From Atopobium sp. (GTDB taxonomy: Bacteria > Actinomycetota > Coriobacteriia > Coriobacteriales > Atopobiaceae), in the NCBI GenBank assembly GCA_015259035.1, contig JABZHC010000007.1, forward strand, positions 1 to 33,891: a DNA stretch of 33,891 nt. The letters run 5' to 3'. A program made the position numbers and the translations under genes. Shown one piece after another: positions 1 through 8,193 of this stretch (position 1 is its first letter; the number at the start of each line of letters is the position of its first letter). The notes under the pieces are model-generated. The model did not search any database and was not told the DNA's origin. It saw only the letters and a list, made by a program, of their open reading frames with translations.

Positions 1-210
1 GCTGAAGACGTCTCCGCCTTCGGAGCAAGCGCCAAAGCAGTGCCAAAGACCCGTGGAGGGGTTTATCTTAAATGAGGGGCTTTTTTCTTGGTGGAAGGGA
101 CAGCATCCCCAATAGTCCTGACCTCGAGGTTTAAGCTCAACTGTCTCTGAAACAAGCGTGACAAAGTCCGTTGCCTGTCTTACACGCTCTTTATCTTCAT
201 CAGTTATCAT
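1..210 (-). CDS. dnaG: DNA primase DnaG, N-terminal part (runs off left edge)
   Basis: Only the first 70 codons lie in the window; the gene continues beyond base 1. Translation gives MITDEDKERVRQATDFVTLV, then a CHC2-type zinc-binding module: CPFH (C37, H40), EKSPSFKINP, and WHCFGACSEGGD (C58 and C62). This is the template-binding zinc domain that opens bacterial primases, which make RNA primers at the replication fork. The second Cys pair is spaced C-x3-C, not the common C-x2-C. The ATG at 208-210 follows a good GGAGGT ribosome binding site and overlaps the end of ribF by 11 bases, so the two are probably translationally coupled. It is the last visible gene of the rimP-nusA-infB operon. Catalytic TOPRIM and helicase-binding domains are outside the window. 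Confidence 0.93.
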   Translation of the reverse strand, partial: MITDEDKERVRQATDFVTLVSETVELKPRGQDYWGCCPFHQEKSPSFKINPSTGLWHCFGACSEGGDVFS

Positions 211-1237
211 CTTCCACCTCCCCGCTTTCTAAGTTATATGAAGTCGTACCCAGATTCTGAGCTACCCAATCTATATTTCCACGAACGGCTTGCTTGAGGT
301 CTTCCAGCGAATCAAATTTTTTAGATTCCCTCAGTCTCTTCACAAATACCGTCTGAACCTCTGAATCATATAAGTTACCGCTAAAACCTAGAAGATTAGC
401 CTCAAGCAAAGGTCCTGTTTGAGACTCAAATGAAGGAGCTTTTCCCACATTAACCGCAGCAGGCCATGCTGTTGCGCCGTGTACCACATAGCACGCATAC
501 ACACCGTCTTGAGGAATGCAATCATGCAGGTCAAGCGCGACGTTTGCCGTAGGAAAACCAAAGCCAGTGCCCTGACCACGACCATGCTTGACCACACCGC
601 TTAAAAAGTGCCAGCGGCCGAGCAGGCTTGCCGCCTCCTCAACTTTGCCCTGCTCAAGCAAGCCCCTAATACGAGTGGCAGAGATTTTCTGTCCACCCGA
701 ACAAAAAAGCTCGTGAGCATGAACTTCAAAACCGTGTTTGTGTCCAAGCGAGGTGAGCAACGCGCTTCCTTCAGCGCCTTGAGCTCCCAGACCAAAGTCA
801 GAACCCACATGTACGGACACGGCCGAGACGCTTGGAAGCAACTTACCCTCAACGTATTGTGTGGCACTCAATGCCGCAAACTCGCGGGTAAAGTGATGCA
901 CCAGAATGCCATCTACTCCCCACGCGGCAAGTGCACGAAGCCTGTCTTCTCCCGAGAGCAAACGTCGAGGAGAGCCGTCAAACAGCACCTCAACAGGATC
1001 GGGCAGAAACGTCACAGCAACAAGTGGCACATTGCGAGCTGCGGCGTCTTTCTTTGCACTGGCGAGAAGCCCCTGGTGACCCTCATGGAGACCGTCAAAG
1101 ACACCAAGCACGCACACGCAAGGCTGCCCGTAGCAGTCAGAACGCAGTGTATAAAAGTCAGCGTCACCAAGCTCAAGCGGAGCCGGCAGATGACTTTCAT
1201 ACAAAACGGATTCTCTTATGCGCTCTACCTTGTTCAC
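200..1237 (-). CDS. ribF: Bifunctional riboflavin kinase / FAD synthetase RibF
   Basis: Converts riboflavin to FMN and FMN to FAD in the cytoplasm. The 345-residue product has the usual two-domain layout. An N-terminal nucleotidyltransferase domain has GVFDGLHEGH (residues 45-54, the HxGH-type nucleotide-binding motif) and ISATRIR (185-191). A C-terminal riboflavin kinase domain has GFGFPTAN (225-232), followed by the DGVYACYV strand. The start is GTG at 1235-1237, preceded by AAGGA at suitable spacing; it sits 8 bases after the truB stop. The 3' end overlaps the dnaG start. Position after truB in the nusA-infB operon is a common bacterial arrangement. Confidence 0.95.
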   Translation of the reverse strand: MNKVERIRESVLYESHLPAPLELGDADFYTLRSDCYGQPCVCVLGVFDGLHEGHQGLLASAKKDAAARNVPLVAVTFLPDPVEVLFDGSPRRLLSGEDRLRALAAWGVDGILVHHFTREFAALSATQYVEGKLLPSVSAVSVHVGSDFGLGAQGAEGSALLTSLGHKHGFEVHAHELFCSGGQKISATRIRGLLEQGKVEEAASLLGRWHFLSGVVKHGRGQGTGFGFPTANVALDLHDCIPQDGVYACYVVHGATAWPAAVNVGKAPSFESQTGPLLEANLLGFSGNLYDSEVQTVFVKRLRESKKFDSLEDLKQAVRGNIDWVAQNLGTTSYNLESGEVEDDN

Positions 1238-1245
1238 GTGCGTCC

Positions 1246-2187
1246 TTACTTACACAAAATACCTTGAGAGAAGTTGGTCTGGCAGACTAGACAAGAACCT
1301 TGCCTTGTCCAAATTCCCACAAGAGCATCATTCCACACAAGGCTGACCAGCGAGTTATGAGCAACCTCAGAAAGATCTTCTGGAATACCAAAACGCTTTC
1401 CAACCTCAACACATTTGTATTCTGCTCCAGTCAGCCTGTGCACCGGATAACCAAGAACCTCAGTTGGATTAAGGCGTTTGGCTTCAAGCACTTGATCTGG
1501 GCTTTGTTCAAGCTCTTCTAATAAAGCACAGCTACCAAGCGTAATGGGACCAGAGAACGTCCTTCTTAGTCCACCAATATGAGCCTCTGTGCCAAGAGAT
1601 TGACCCAAGTCTCGAGCAATACTTCTGATATAGGTGCCTTTAGAAACATCAAAAGCAACCGTCCACACCAGTGATTCATCCTCAACAGAAGGCGCATGTA
1701 CCGCTAAAAGCGTAGCGTCGTAAATAGAGACTCTACGTGCTGTTAGTTCTGGCATTTTGCCTTCACGAACAAGCTGATAGGCACGTTTGCCATCAACAGA
1801 GATTGCGGAAACCGCTGGTGGCAGCTGATCTATGGTGCCCACCAACTTTGCGCAGGCCACACGAGCAAACTCTTCCTCACGCAACTCTGCAGGTACAGGG
1901 GCTGTGGCCACAACCTCACCGTCTGCATCATCAGTTGAGGTGCGAGCTCCAAACGAAATGTCGGCTACATACCCCTTGCGGTCAAGCGTCAGAAGGCCCA
2001 ACAACTTTGTGGCAAGGCCAATGCCCACTACCAGCACGCCGCTTGCGTTAGGGTCCAAAGTGCCTGCGTGTCCCACGCGTTTCTCGCCAAATGCGCGACG
2101 AACGCGAGATACCACGTCATGGCTGGTTAAGCCAAGCGGCTTGTCAACTGCAATAAGTGCGTTAATTCCACTTGCTCCTCGCTTCAC
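1246..2187 (-). CDS. truB: tRNA pseudouridine(55) synthase TruB
   Basis: Makes pseudouridine 55 in the T-loop of tRNAs. The N-terminus INALIAVDKPLGLTSHDVV and the catalytic motif GHAGTLDPNASG (D45 the expected nucleophile) are diagnostic of the TruB family. Length 313 residues is normal, with a C-terminal PUA-like extension. The start is GTG at 2185-2187, placed directly after the TAG stop of the upstream DHH-family gene with no gap; its AAGGAG ribosome binding site lies inside the last codons of that gene, which points to translational coupling. It is followed closely by ribF. Confidence 0.95.
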   Translation of the reverse strand: MKRGASGINALIAVDKPLGLTSHDVVSRVRRAFGEKRVGHAGTLDPNASGVLVVGIGLATKLLGLLTLDRKGYVADISFGARTSTDDADGEVVATAPVPAELREEEFARVACAKLVGTIDQLPPAVSAISVDGKRAYQLVREGKMPELTARRVSIYDATLLAVHAPSVEDESLVWTVAFDVSKGTYIRSIARDLGQSLGTEAHIGGLRRTFSGPITLGSCALLEELEQSPDQVLEAKRLNPTEVLGYPVHRLTGAEYKCVEVGKRFGIPEDLSEVAHNSLVSLVWNDALVGIWTRQGSCLVCQTNFSQGILCK

Positions 2188-3207
2188 CTATGACTCCTTG
2201 TCAAGCGCGAGAAGATCAATGAGCAGAGGGACTATCTGAGTAAATACGTCGTCAATGGTACCTTCAGCAGTAAAGCCTGCAGCAGCAGTATGTCCGCCGC
2301 CACCCATTTGGCGAGCTACGCCGGAAATATCAAGTTTGGACTTGGAGCGCAGGTTGCCACGAACTTTTCCGCCGTCAACCTCTTTGAGGAAGAGGGCAAT
2401 TTCTGTTCCCTCAACGCAACGCACAATGTCTACCAGGCCATCCATCTCGGCAAGAGGAACGCCTGATGCAGAAAGATCTGCGGTGGTGACGTAGCTGTAA
2501 GCAACGCGACCCTCACCAAAGGTGCGAATACGACCCATAACCTTTGCGGCAAGGTGAAGATAGGCCAAGCGATCACTCTGGTAGACATGAAGCGCAATCT
2601 GAGATGGAGAAGCACCTGCTTCTACCAGCAAACTTGCAACCTCAAAAGCCTCGCCGTCAGCGTTTTGGTACTGGAAACGACCAGTATCAGTTACCAGAGC
2701 ACACATAAGGCATTGTGCCTCTGAGGGAACAAGCTCTGCGCCCAAATGACAGGCAAACTCGGTGATAATGACACCGGTTGCCGCTGCATCAGGACGTACG
2801 AGCCCTGCATTCCAATACACGTTGTTATAGGGGTGATGGTCAAGCACCGCCACTGTCTTGGAGCGCTCCATCAGTGCTTCTGCATCAGCTAAGCGACCTG
2901 CAGTAGATAGGTCTACGCAGATAAAAAGGTCTGGAGTACCCTCGTACTTATTTGCAGGCACAAAACTGTCAGTACCATCAAGAAACTTGTAAATACGTGG
3001 TACTTCCCCATCAGCATCTGCCAAAAGATTAGTGACAGTTTTGCTAGGCCATCTTCTCTGAATAATGGAAGAAAGTGCTAATCCAGAGCCAATAGCATCT
3101 CCGTCAGGAGAAGTATGTGCGCAAACAACGATTGACGAGGCCTGCTCAATCAGAGCTATAACCTCGTCAAACTCTGGACGACTGACTTTTGTATTCAGTG
3201 ACGTCAC
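2188..3207 (-). CDS. nrnA: DHH/DHHA1 phosphoesterase, NrnA-type oligoribonuclease / pAp phosphatase
   Basis: Members of this family degrade very short RNA oligonucleotides and often dephosphorylate pAp. The 339-residue product has the DHH phosphoesterase motifs HTSPDGDAIGSG (31-42), a VDLS strand near 98-101, the signature DHH (123-125) and DTGRFQ. It ends with a DHHA1 domain marked by GGGGHTAAAGF (302-312). The start is GTG at 3205-3207 with a strong GAGGAGG ribosome binding site overlapping the end of rbfA. Its place between rbfA and truB is the classic position of nrnA/ytqI-like genes in Gram-positive bacteria. The family is certain; the exact substrate range is inferred. Confidence 0.92.
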   Translation of the reverse strand: MTSLNTKVSRPEFDEVIALIEQASSIVVCAHTSPDGDAIGSGLALSSIIQRRWPSKTVTNLLADADGEVPRIYKFLDGTDSFVPANKYEGTPDLFICVDLSTAGRLADAEALMERSKTVAVLDHHPYNNVYWNAGLVRPDAAATGVIITEFACHLGAELVPSEAQCLMCALVTDTGRFQYQNADGEAFEVASLLVEAGASPSQIALHVYQSDRLAYLHLAAKVMGRIRTFGEGRVAYSYVTTADLSASGVPLAEMDGLVDIVRCVEGTEIALFLKEVDGGKVRGNLRSKSKLDISGVARQMGGGGHTAAAGFTAEGTIDDVFTQIVPLLIDLLALDKES

Positions 3208-3211
3208 TTAC

Positions 3212-3622
3212 TTACGCCTCCTCGTCAGAATTCTCTTCATCAGAAGCTAGAGGGTATCCAAACTCGTCTTTCTCGACACCAAGAGTTGGTGGAACTACCT
3301 CAAGTGCCTGAGCAATGCGTTCAGCCTCATCGGTAGTGGTATCAATTTTGAAATCAAGCTCAGGAGTTACGCGCCAGTTCAACGCATGACCCAAAAGCGA
3401 GCGAATCCTGCCCTTTGCGCGCTTGAGAGCTGCAAGGACCTTCTCGTAGCGATCAGGCTCACAGCTTACATACGCGCGCATAAAGGACTTATCAACCGAG
3501 ACCTCACAGCTTGTGACGGTCACAAGCTGGAGATCAGGGTCAGAAATTTCAAACAAAAGGATCCAGCTGAGCTTTTCTCGAGCAATCTCATTAGTACGAC
3601 GAGAAAACTGATTCTGTTTCAT
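3212..3622 (-). CDS. rbfA: 30S ribosome-binding factor RbfA
   Basis: A small KH-fold protein that assists late maturation of the 30S subunit and 16S rRNA 5' end processing. The 136-residue product shows family features: the NQFSRRTNEIAREKLSWIL start, the DPDLQLVTVTSCEVSVDKS strand region, and LNWRVTPELDFKIDTTTDEAERI. The C-terminus is acidic. The ATG at 3620-3622 has an AAGGGA ribosome binding site and begins 11 bases after the infB stop. Order infB-rbfA is nearly universal, supporting the call. Confidence 0.94.
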   Translation of the reverse strand: MKQNQFSRRTNEIAREKLSWILLFEISDPDLQLVTVTSCEVSVDKSFMRAYVSCEPDRYEKVLAALKRAKGRIRSLLGHALNWRVTPELDFKIDTTTDEAERIAQALEVVPPTLGVEKDEFGYPLASDEENSDEEA

Positions 3623-3633
3623 GCTGTCCCTTC

Positions 3634-6273
3634 TTACTCGGTACGAGCCACCTGCTCAATGCGATAGCCCTCAAGCTGGTCGCCAGGCTTGATGTCCTGG
3701 AAGTTCTCAAGGCCAATACCGCATTCATAGCCGGATTTAACGCTCTTAACGTCGTCTTTGAAGCGCCTGAGCGATGCAATCTTTCCGTCATAGACAACAA
3801 AGCCGTCACGAATGAGGCGGATGTTATCGTCGCGAGAAATCTCGCCCTCAGAAATCATGCAGCCTGCAGCAATACCAACCTTAGGAACCTTGAAGGTATC
3901 GCGGACCTCAGCAACGCCAGTCTGAACTTCCTGCTCAGTTGGCTTAAGCATACCAATACGAGCAGCATCAATCTCTTCGATTGCCTTGTAGATGACGCTA
4001 TAGGTTCTGATCTCAACGCCTACGCGCTCTGCAGCAAGCTTGGCCTTTGCATCTGGACGGACGCCAAAGCCAATGATGATTGCGTTGGATGCATCGGCGA
4101 GAACAACGTCGGTCTCGGTGATTCCACCAACAGCAGAGTGAATGGTGCTGATACGAACCTCGGACTGGTCCATCTTGTCCAGGGAGTCCTGGAGAGCCTC
4201 GATGGAGCCCTGAACATCAGCCTTGATGATGAGGTTGAGTTCCTTGACGTCACGGTCAGCCATGGTGTCAAAGAGGTTCTCAAGGGTAACGTGCTTAACA
4301 CGGTTCTGCTCTTCAATACGAGCCTTAAGGGCACGCTGATCAGCAAGCTCACGAGCGTCGCGCTCCTCCTGGAAGACACGGAACTCATCGCCTGCGCCAG
4401 GAACGGTCTGCAGACCAAGAATCTCAACTGCGTCAGAAGGACCTGCGGTAGTGACTGCGTTGCCCTTAGGATCAAGCATTGCACGGACGCGGCCAAAGGC
4501 CATACCAGCAACAAGAGCATCGCCGATGTGGAGTGTACCGCGTGTAACCAAAACAGTAGCAACAGAACCACGACCACGGTCAAGCTTAGCCTCAAGAACG
4601 TTACCAGAAGCAAAGGTGTCTGGGTTTGCCTTCAGCTCAAGGACATCTGCCTGCAAAAGAATGGTCTCGAGAAGATCGTCGATGCCCAAATTCTGCTTAG
4701 CGGAGATGTCAACAAACATGTTCTGTCCGCCCCACTCCTCAGGAATAACACCATACTCGGTGAGCTCCTGACGAACGCGGGTAGGATCTGCGCCTGGCTT
4801 ATCAATCTTGTTGACAGCAACAACAATTGGAACGCCAGCAGCCTTTGCGTGGTTAATAGACTCAATGGTCTGAGGCATAACGCCGTCGTCTGCAGCAACA
4901 ATCAGAATGACAATATCGGTAACCTTTGCACCACGAGCACGCATAGCGGTAAAGGTCTCGTGACCTGGGGTATCGATGAAGGTAATCTCACGGCCGTTAA
5001 TGGTGACCTGAGATGCACCGATTGCCTGTGTAATGCCGCCGGCCTCGCCAGCTGCAACGCCAGTGTGACGGATTGCGTCCAGAAGTGATGTCTTACCGTG
5101 GTCAACGTGACCCATGACGGTAACTACTGGAGGACGTGGCTTCAAGTCCTTAGGATCATCGTAGAAGGTGAAGGAATTCTCCTCTTCCTTGGACATGATC
5201 TTAATCTGACGACCAAGGTCATCAGCAACAATCTCAATAAGCTCATCGGACATGGTCTCGGTAAGCGTCAGAGGGTTGCCAAGCAGGAACAGGCGCTTAA
5301 TGATGTCATTTGCAGGAACGCCAAGAAGCTCAGCAAGTTCAGAGACAGTAGAGCCCTGAGGAACCTTTACAGTATCAAGCTGGGAAATATCCTGGTCATT
5401 TGCAAGTGCTTCCTCAATACGCTGCTCCATAGCAGCCTCTGCAGCCTGCTTCTGACGACGCTCTTTACGCTTTTTACGGCGGCCAGTGGACTCACGGCTT
5501 GCCTCTTCAATAGCAACACGAGCCTCATCCAAAACACGGCTTCTGTTGTAAGCCTCAGCCTCACGGGCCATACGGCTATAACGGTCTTCTCCGTCATCTC
5601 CGCCGCGACGATTCTTCTTGCGTTTGCCGTTTGGACGCTCATCAGACATGGAGGCGTCATCGCGCTCATTCTTGAAGTTATGACGAGAAGGAGCGCCACT
5701 TGCCTCGCTTGCATTAGCGCGAGCGTGATTTCTTGGTCCCTTCTCGGCCTTCTTCTGAGCAGCAGACTCTGCAGCCTGCTGTTTCAAAACCTCTTCCTGC
5801 TGAGCAATCTGATCAAGCAAGTTATTGAAAGAAGGAGCGGCCTTAGGAGCGGTGTCCTTTACGCGATTACGCTCAGCCTCTTCGGCCTCAAGACGCTTCT
5901 TCTCTTCCTCAGCGCGGCGGCGCTCCTCTTCTTTCTTACGAGCAGCCTCTTCTTTTGCGCGCTTCTTCTCTTCTTCAGCACGCTCAGCTTCACGCCTTGC
6001 CTCTGCAGCAAGTCGCTCAGCCTCTGCTACCTCTGCAGCAGCCTTTGCCTCTTTGGCAGCAGCCTCTTCCTCGGCAGCCTTCTGAGCTGCGATTTCAGCG
6101 GCGCGAGCCTCCATAATAGGCTGGAGTTTCTTACGAACAATAGAAATATATGCATCTTCAAGCGTAGAAGAAGCAGACTTTGCAGGAATCTTCATGTCCG
6201 CAAGGTGCTCGAGCAATTCTTTGCTCTGCATACCATATTCTTTGGCAAGGTCATGTACACGCATTTTTGCCAT
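3634..6273 (-). CDS. infB: Translation initiation factor IF-2
   Basis: GTPase that brings initiator tRNA to the 30S subunit and promotes subunit joining. The 879-residue product begins with an IF2_N domain (MRVHDLAKEYGMQSKELLEHL), then a long charged Ala/Glu/Lys/Arg-rich coiled linker (about residues 55-300), and a second IF2_N-like unit (VPQGSTVSELAELLGVPAND). The G domain has GHVDHGKT (388-395), DTPGH (434-438) and NKID, followed by the C-terminal domains that bind fMet-tRNA. The ATG at 6271-6273 follows GAAGG. The gap to nusA is only 43 bases, leaving no room for the ylxR and L7Ae-like genes that many Gram-positives carry here. Long antisense open frames here reflect its biased codon use. 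Confidence 0.97.
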   Translation of the reverse strand: MAKMRVHDLAKEYGMQSKELLEHLADMKIPAKSASSTLEDAYISIVRKKLQPIMEARAAEIAAQKAAEEEAAAKEAKAAAEVAEAERLAAEARREAERAEEEKKRAKEEAARKKEEERRRAEEEKKRLEAEEAERNRVKDTAPKAAPSFNNLLDQIAQQEEVLKQQAAESAAQKKAEKGPRNHARANASEASGAPSRHNFKNERDDASMSDERPNGKRKKNRRGGDDGEDRYSRMAREAEAYNRSRVLDEARVAIEEASRESTGRRKKRKERRQKQAAEAAMEQRIEEALANDQDISQLDTVKVPQGSTVSELAELLGVPANDIIKRLFLLGNPLTLTETMSDELIEIVADDLGRQIKIMSKEEENSFTFYDDPKDLKPRPPVVTVMGHVDHGKTSLLDAIRHTGVAAGEAGGITQAIGASQVTINGREITFIDTPGHETFTAMRARGAKVTDIVILIVAADDGVMPQTIESINHAKAAGVPIVVAVNKIDKPGADPTRVRQELTEYGVIPEEWGGQNMFVDISAKQNLGIDDLLETILLQADVLELKANPDTFASGNVLEAKLDRGRGSVATVLVTRGTLHIGDALVAGMAFGRVRAMLDPKGNAVTTAGPSDAVEILGLQTVPGAGDEFRVFQEERDARELADQRALKARIEEQNRVKHVTLENLFDTMADRDVKELNLIIKADVQGSIEALQDSLDKMDQSEVRISTIHSAVGGITETDVVLADASNAIIIGFGVRPDAKAKLAAERVGVEIRTYSVIYKAIEEIDAARIGMLKPTEQEVQTGVAEVRDTFKVPKVGIAAGCMISEGEISRDDNIRLIRDGFVVYDGKIASLRRFKDDVKSVKSGYECGIGLENFQDIKPGDQLEGYRIEQVARTE

Positions 6274-6316
6274 ATATGAAAACCTTCCGGTTGACGGGAT
6301 AGTTACAGGTAGTTGC

Positions 6317-7558
6317 CTAGATCAGTGAGTCTGGATCGGAAGAAATCTCTGCATTCTCCATGTCATCATGAATGCCGCAGAAATCAGAGCCAGGTCTTGC
6401 CATATTGCGGCAAGGAGTTCCGTTGGGGCTCACATACTTGCAACGATGAGCAATCTCTTCCTCGTCAACAGTCTCTTCAACAACCTCAGGAAGGTTGTTC
6501 AAAATGCTTGCCGCAAGGGACTCGTTCTTGATGTCAATGTGAAGACCAGTCAGGCGAGCAGCAAGACGAGCGTTCTGGCCCTCTTTACCAATAGCCAAAG
6601 ACAGCTGGTCATCAGGAACAATAACGGTTGCGTGTCCCGTAGCGCCATCAACAATAACGCGAGAAACGCGTGCAGGTGAAAGTGCCGATGCAACGCAACG
6701 AGCAGCATCGTCAAACCAAGGCACAACGTCAACGCGCTCTCCACGGAGCTCAGAAACTACGGTGCGAACACGGCTGCCCTTAGGACCAACGCAAGCACCA
6801 ACTGGATCAAGGCGCTCGTCAACGGAAGAAACAGCAATCTTGGAACGAACACCTGCCTCACGAGCAATAGAGCGGATGCTTACAACACCGTCATAAACCT
6901 CTGGAACCTCAAGCTCAAAGAGACGACGGATAAGATCTGGATGGGTACGAGAAACAACAATTGGTGGACGCTGACGCTCACCACGAACTGCTGGCTGAGT
7001 TGCATTAGGATCGCGAACGTCTACGATAATTGCTTTAATGCGCTGGTTGTGAAGGTAACGCTCGCCTGCTGGACGCTCATCGCGCTCATCAGGGAAACGA
7101 CGCTGATCAAAGTGTGGAAGCTCTGCCTCAACACCCTCACGAATCTTAATGATGGTGAAATCAGGAGTGGACTGAAGAACAGTACCTGTGATGATGTCAC
7201 CAATGCGGCCACGGAACTCATCATAAATCTGAGCACGGGCGGCATTGCGCACAAGGGTCTTAATCTCTGCCTTAGCATGCTGTGCAGCAATACGGCTGGT
7301 ATCTGGAGGAGTTACGTCTACCTCGTCAAACTCTGTATACTCACCAGTCTCCTCATCTGGCTCACCCTTAGGGACAAGCTCGTAGACATAGACACGGCCA
7401 GTAGCCCTATCAATGGTGACACGGGCGCCAAAATCAAGATGAAGGACGTCAGCATAGCTTTTTGCCAGAGACTGCTCCAAACGATCCAGCAGATACAACT
7501 CATCGATGTGCTTCTCCTGGCAAAGCAACATCAAAGCTTCCATCATTTCAGATGCCAT
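6317..7558 (-). CDS. nusA: Transcription termination/antitermination factor NusA with C-terminal Cys/His tail
   Basis: Binds RNA polymerase and modulates pausing, termination and antitermination. The 413-residue product has the NusA N-terminal domain (1-125), an S1 domain (about 130-200, starting near GDIITGTVLQ), and two KH domains with VGPKGSRVRTVVSEL and IGKEGQNARLAARLTG. After residue 360 comes a tail unlike core NusA: C373, C383, C394 and H397 in an RCKYVSPNGTPCR...DFCGIH pattern. It resembles the small zinc-binding module also found alone or fused in other proteins (DUF5763-like, recognised by eye only). The ATG at 7556-7558 has an AGAGG ribosome binding site. It follows rimP by 16 bases. 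Confidence 0.95.
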   Translation of the reverse strand: MASEMMEALMLLCQEKHIDELYLLDRLEQSLAKSYADVLHLDFGARVTIDRATGRVYVYELVPKGEPDEETGEYTEFDEVDVTPPDTSRIAAQHAKAEIKTLVRNAARAQIYDEFRGRIGDIITGTVLQSTPDFTIIKIREGVEAELPHFDQRRFPDERDERPAGERYLHNQRIKAIIVDVRDPNATQPAVRGERQRPPIVVSRTHPDLIRRLFELEVPEVYDGVVSIRSIAREAGVRSKIAVSSVDERLDPVGACVGPKGSRVRTVVSELRGERVDVVPWFDDAARCVASALSPARVSRVIVDGATGHATVIVPDDQLSLAIGKEGQNARLAARLTGLHIDIKNESLAASILNNLPEVVEETVDEEEIAHRCKYVSPNGTPCRNMARPGSDFCGIHDDMENAEISSDPDSLI

Positions 7559-7574
7559 GAATAATCCTCTCTAT

Positions 7575-8069
7575 CTACTTCTTGGCTGAGGCCGAGAAAT
7601 CAAAAACTGGTTTAATAACGCACTTCTTTAACTCAGACAAATCAACAGTACAGACCTCATCTTCTGTCTGAATTGAGATAGTTGTACCCTCAATGCCCAA
7701 GAGTTTGCCCGTAAATTTACGGCGTCCCTCTGTGGCAGTAGTCTGAAGCTGAATCTCTTCTCCCGCAAAGCGCTCAAAGTCTTTTGCACGACGAAGTGGA
7801 CGTGCCATGCCTGGAGAAGAAACCTCCAAGGTAAATGATGCTGGGAAAGGATCAAGCTCATCGATGGTATCTGAGATCCACGATGTTTCCTGAGCAACCT
7901 CATCAAGAGAAATGGTCTCTGCTGTCTGATCATCATGGTCAATTCTTACTCTGACCACAGGATTCTTAGAAGAACCAACAATCTCAACATCAACAATATC
8001 AATGTGGTGATTGAGTGCAGCCTGCTCTAGTGCGGACAAGATTTTCTTTGTTGCACCTTCGTTTTGCAT
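7575..8069 (-). CDS. rimP: Ribosome maturation factor RimP
   Basis: Needed for efficient 30S subunit assembly. The 164-residue product has the RimP N-terminal domain (IDIVDVEIVGSSKNPVVRVRID, about 20-45), the conserved SPGMARPLRRAKDFERFAGE segment, and a C-terminal Sm-like barrel (FTGKLLGIEGTTISIQTED). The ATG at 8067-8069 is preceded by a near-ideal GAGGAGGT ribosome binding site. First gene of the rimP-nusA-infB operon: a promoter and a leader hairpin lie just upstream. Confidence 0.94.
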   Translation of the reverse strand: MQNEGATKKILSALEQAALNHHIDIVDVEIVGSSKNPVVRVRIDHDDQTAETISLDEVAQETSWISDTIDELDPFPASFTLEVSSPGMARPLRRAKDFERFAGEEIQLQTTATEGRRKFTGKLLGIEGTTISIQTEDEVCTVDLSELKKCVIKPVFDFSASAKK

Positions 8070-8095
8070 TTGACCTCCTCATCTACATACAGAAA

Positions 8096-8126
8096 GGAAG
8101 CGGGGTCAAAACTCAACCCCACTTCC
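8096..8126 (-). promoter_or_regulatory. Leader hairpin upstream of rimP
   Basis: Read on the minus strand, an 11-bp stem (arms 8116-8126 and 8096-8106, one T-G wobble) encloses a 9-base loop and is followed by TTTCTG. It lies between the predicted start of transcription and the rimP ribosome binding site. It may act as a weak terminator or attenuator in the operon leader; the T tract is short, so this is inference. It could equally stop read-through from leuS. Confidence 0.5.
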
Positions 8127-8152
8127 AACTAATAACAACTACGTTTAGAGAT

Positions 8153-8181
8153 ATCTTACGAGATAAAGGGCTTCTCGTCAA
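8153..8181 (-). promoter_or_regulatory. Promoter of the rimP-nusA-infB operon
   Basis: On the minus strand, a -35 box TTGACG (8176-8181) and a -10 box TAAGAT (8153-8158) are separated by exactly 17 bases. This is a strong match to the sigma70-type consensus. It sits in the 124-base gap after leuS and points into rimP, with a leader of about 75 bases. Confidence 0.75.
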
Positions 8182-8193
8182 GTGTTTTTGCTG

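Noticed and set aside
5098..6279. A 393-codon open frame on the plus strand opposite infB
   Set aside because: It mirrors the Ala/Glu/Lys-rich linker and GTPase domain of IF-2 in antisense. The infB frame is unmistakable and the antisense product is low complexity with no family features.
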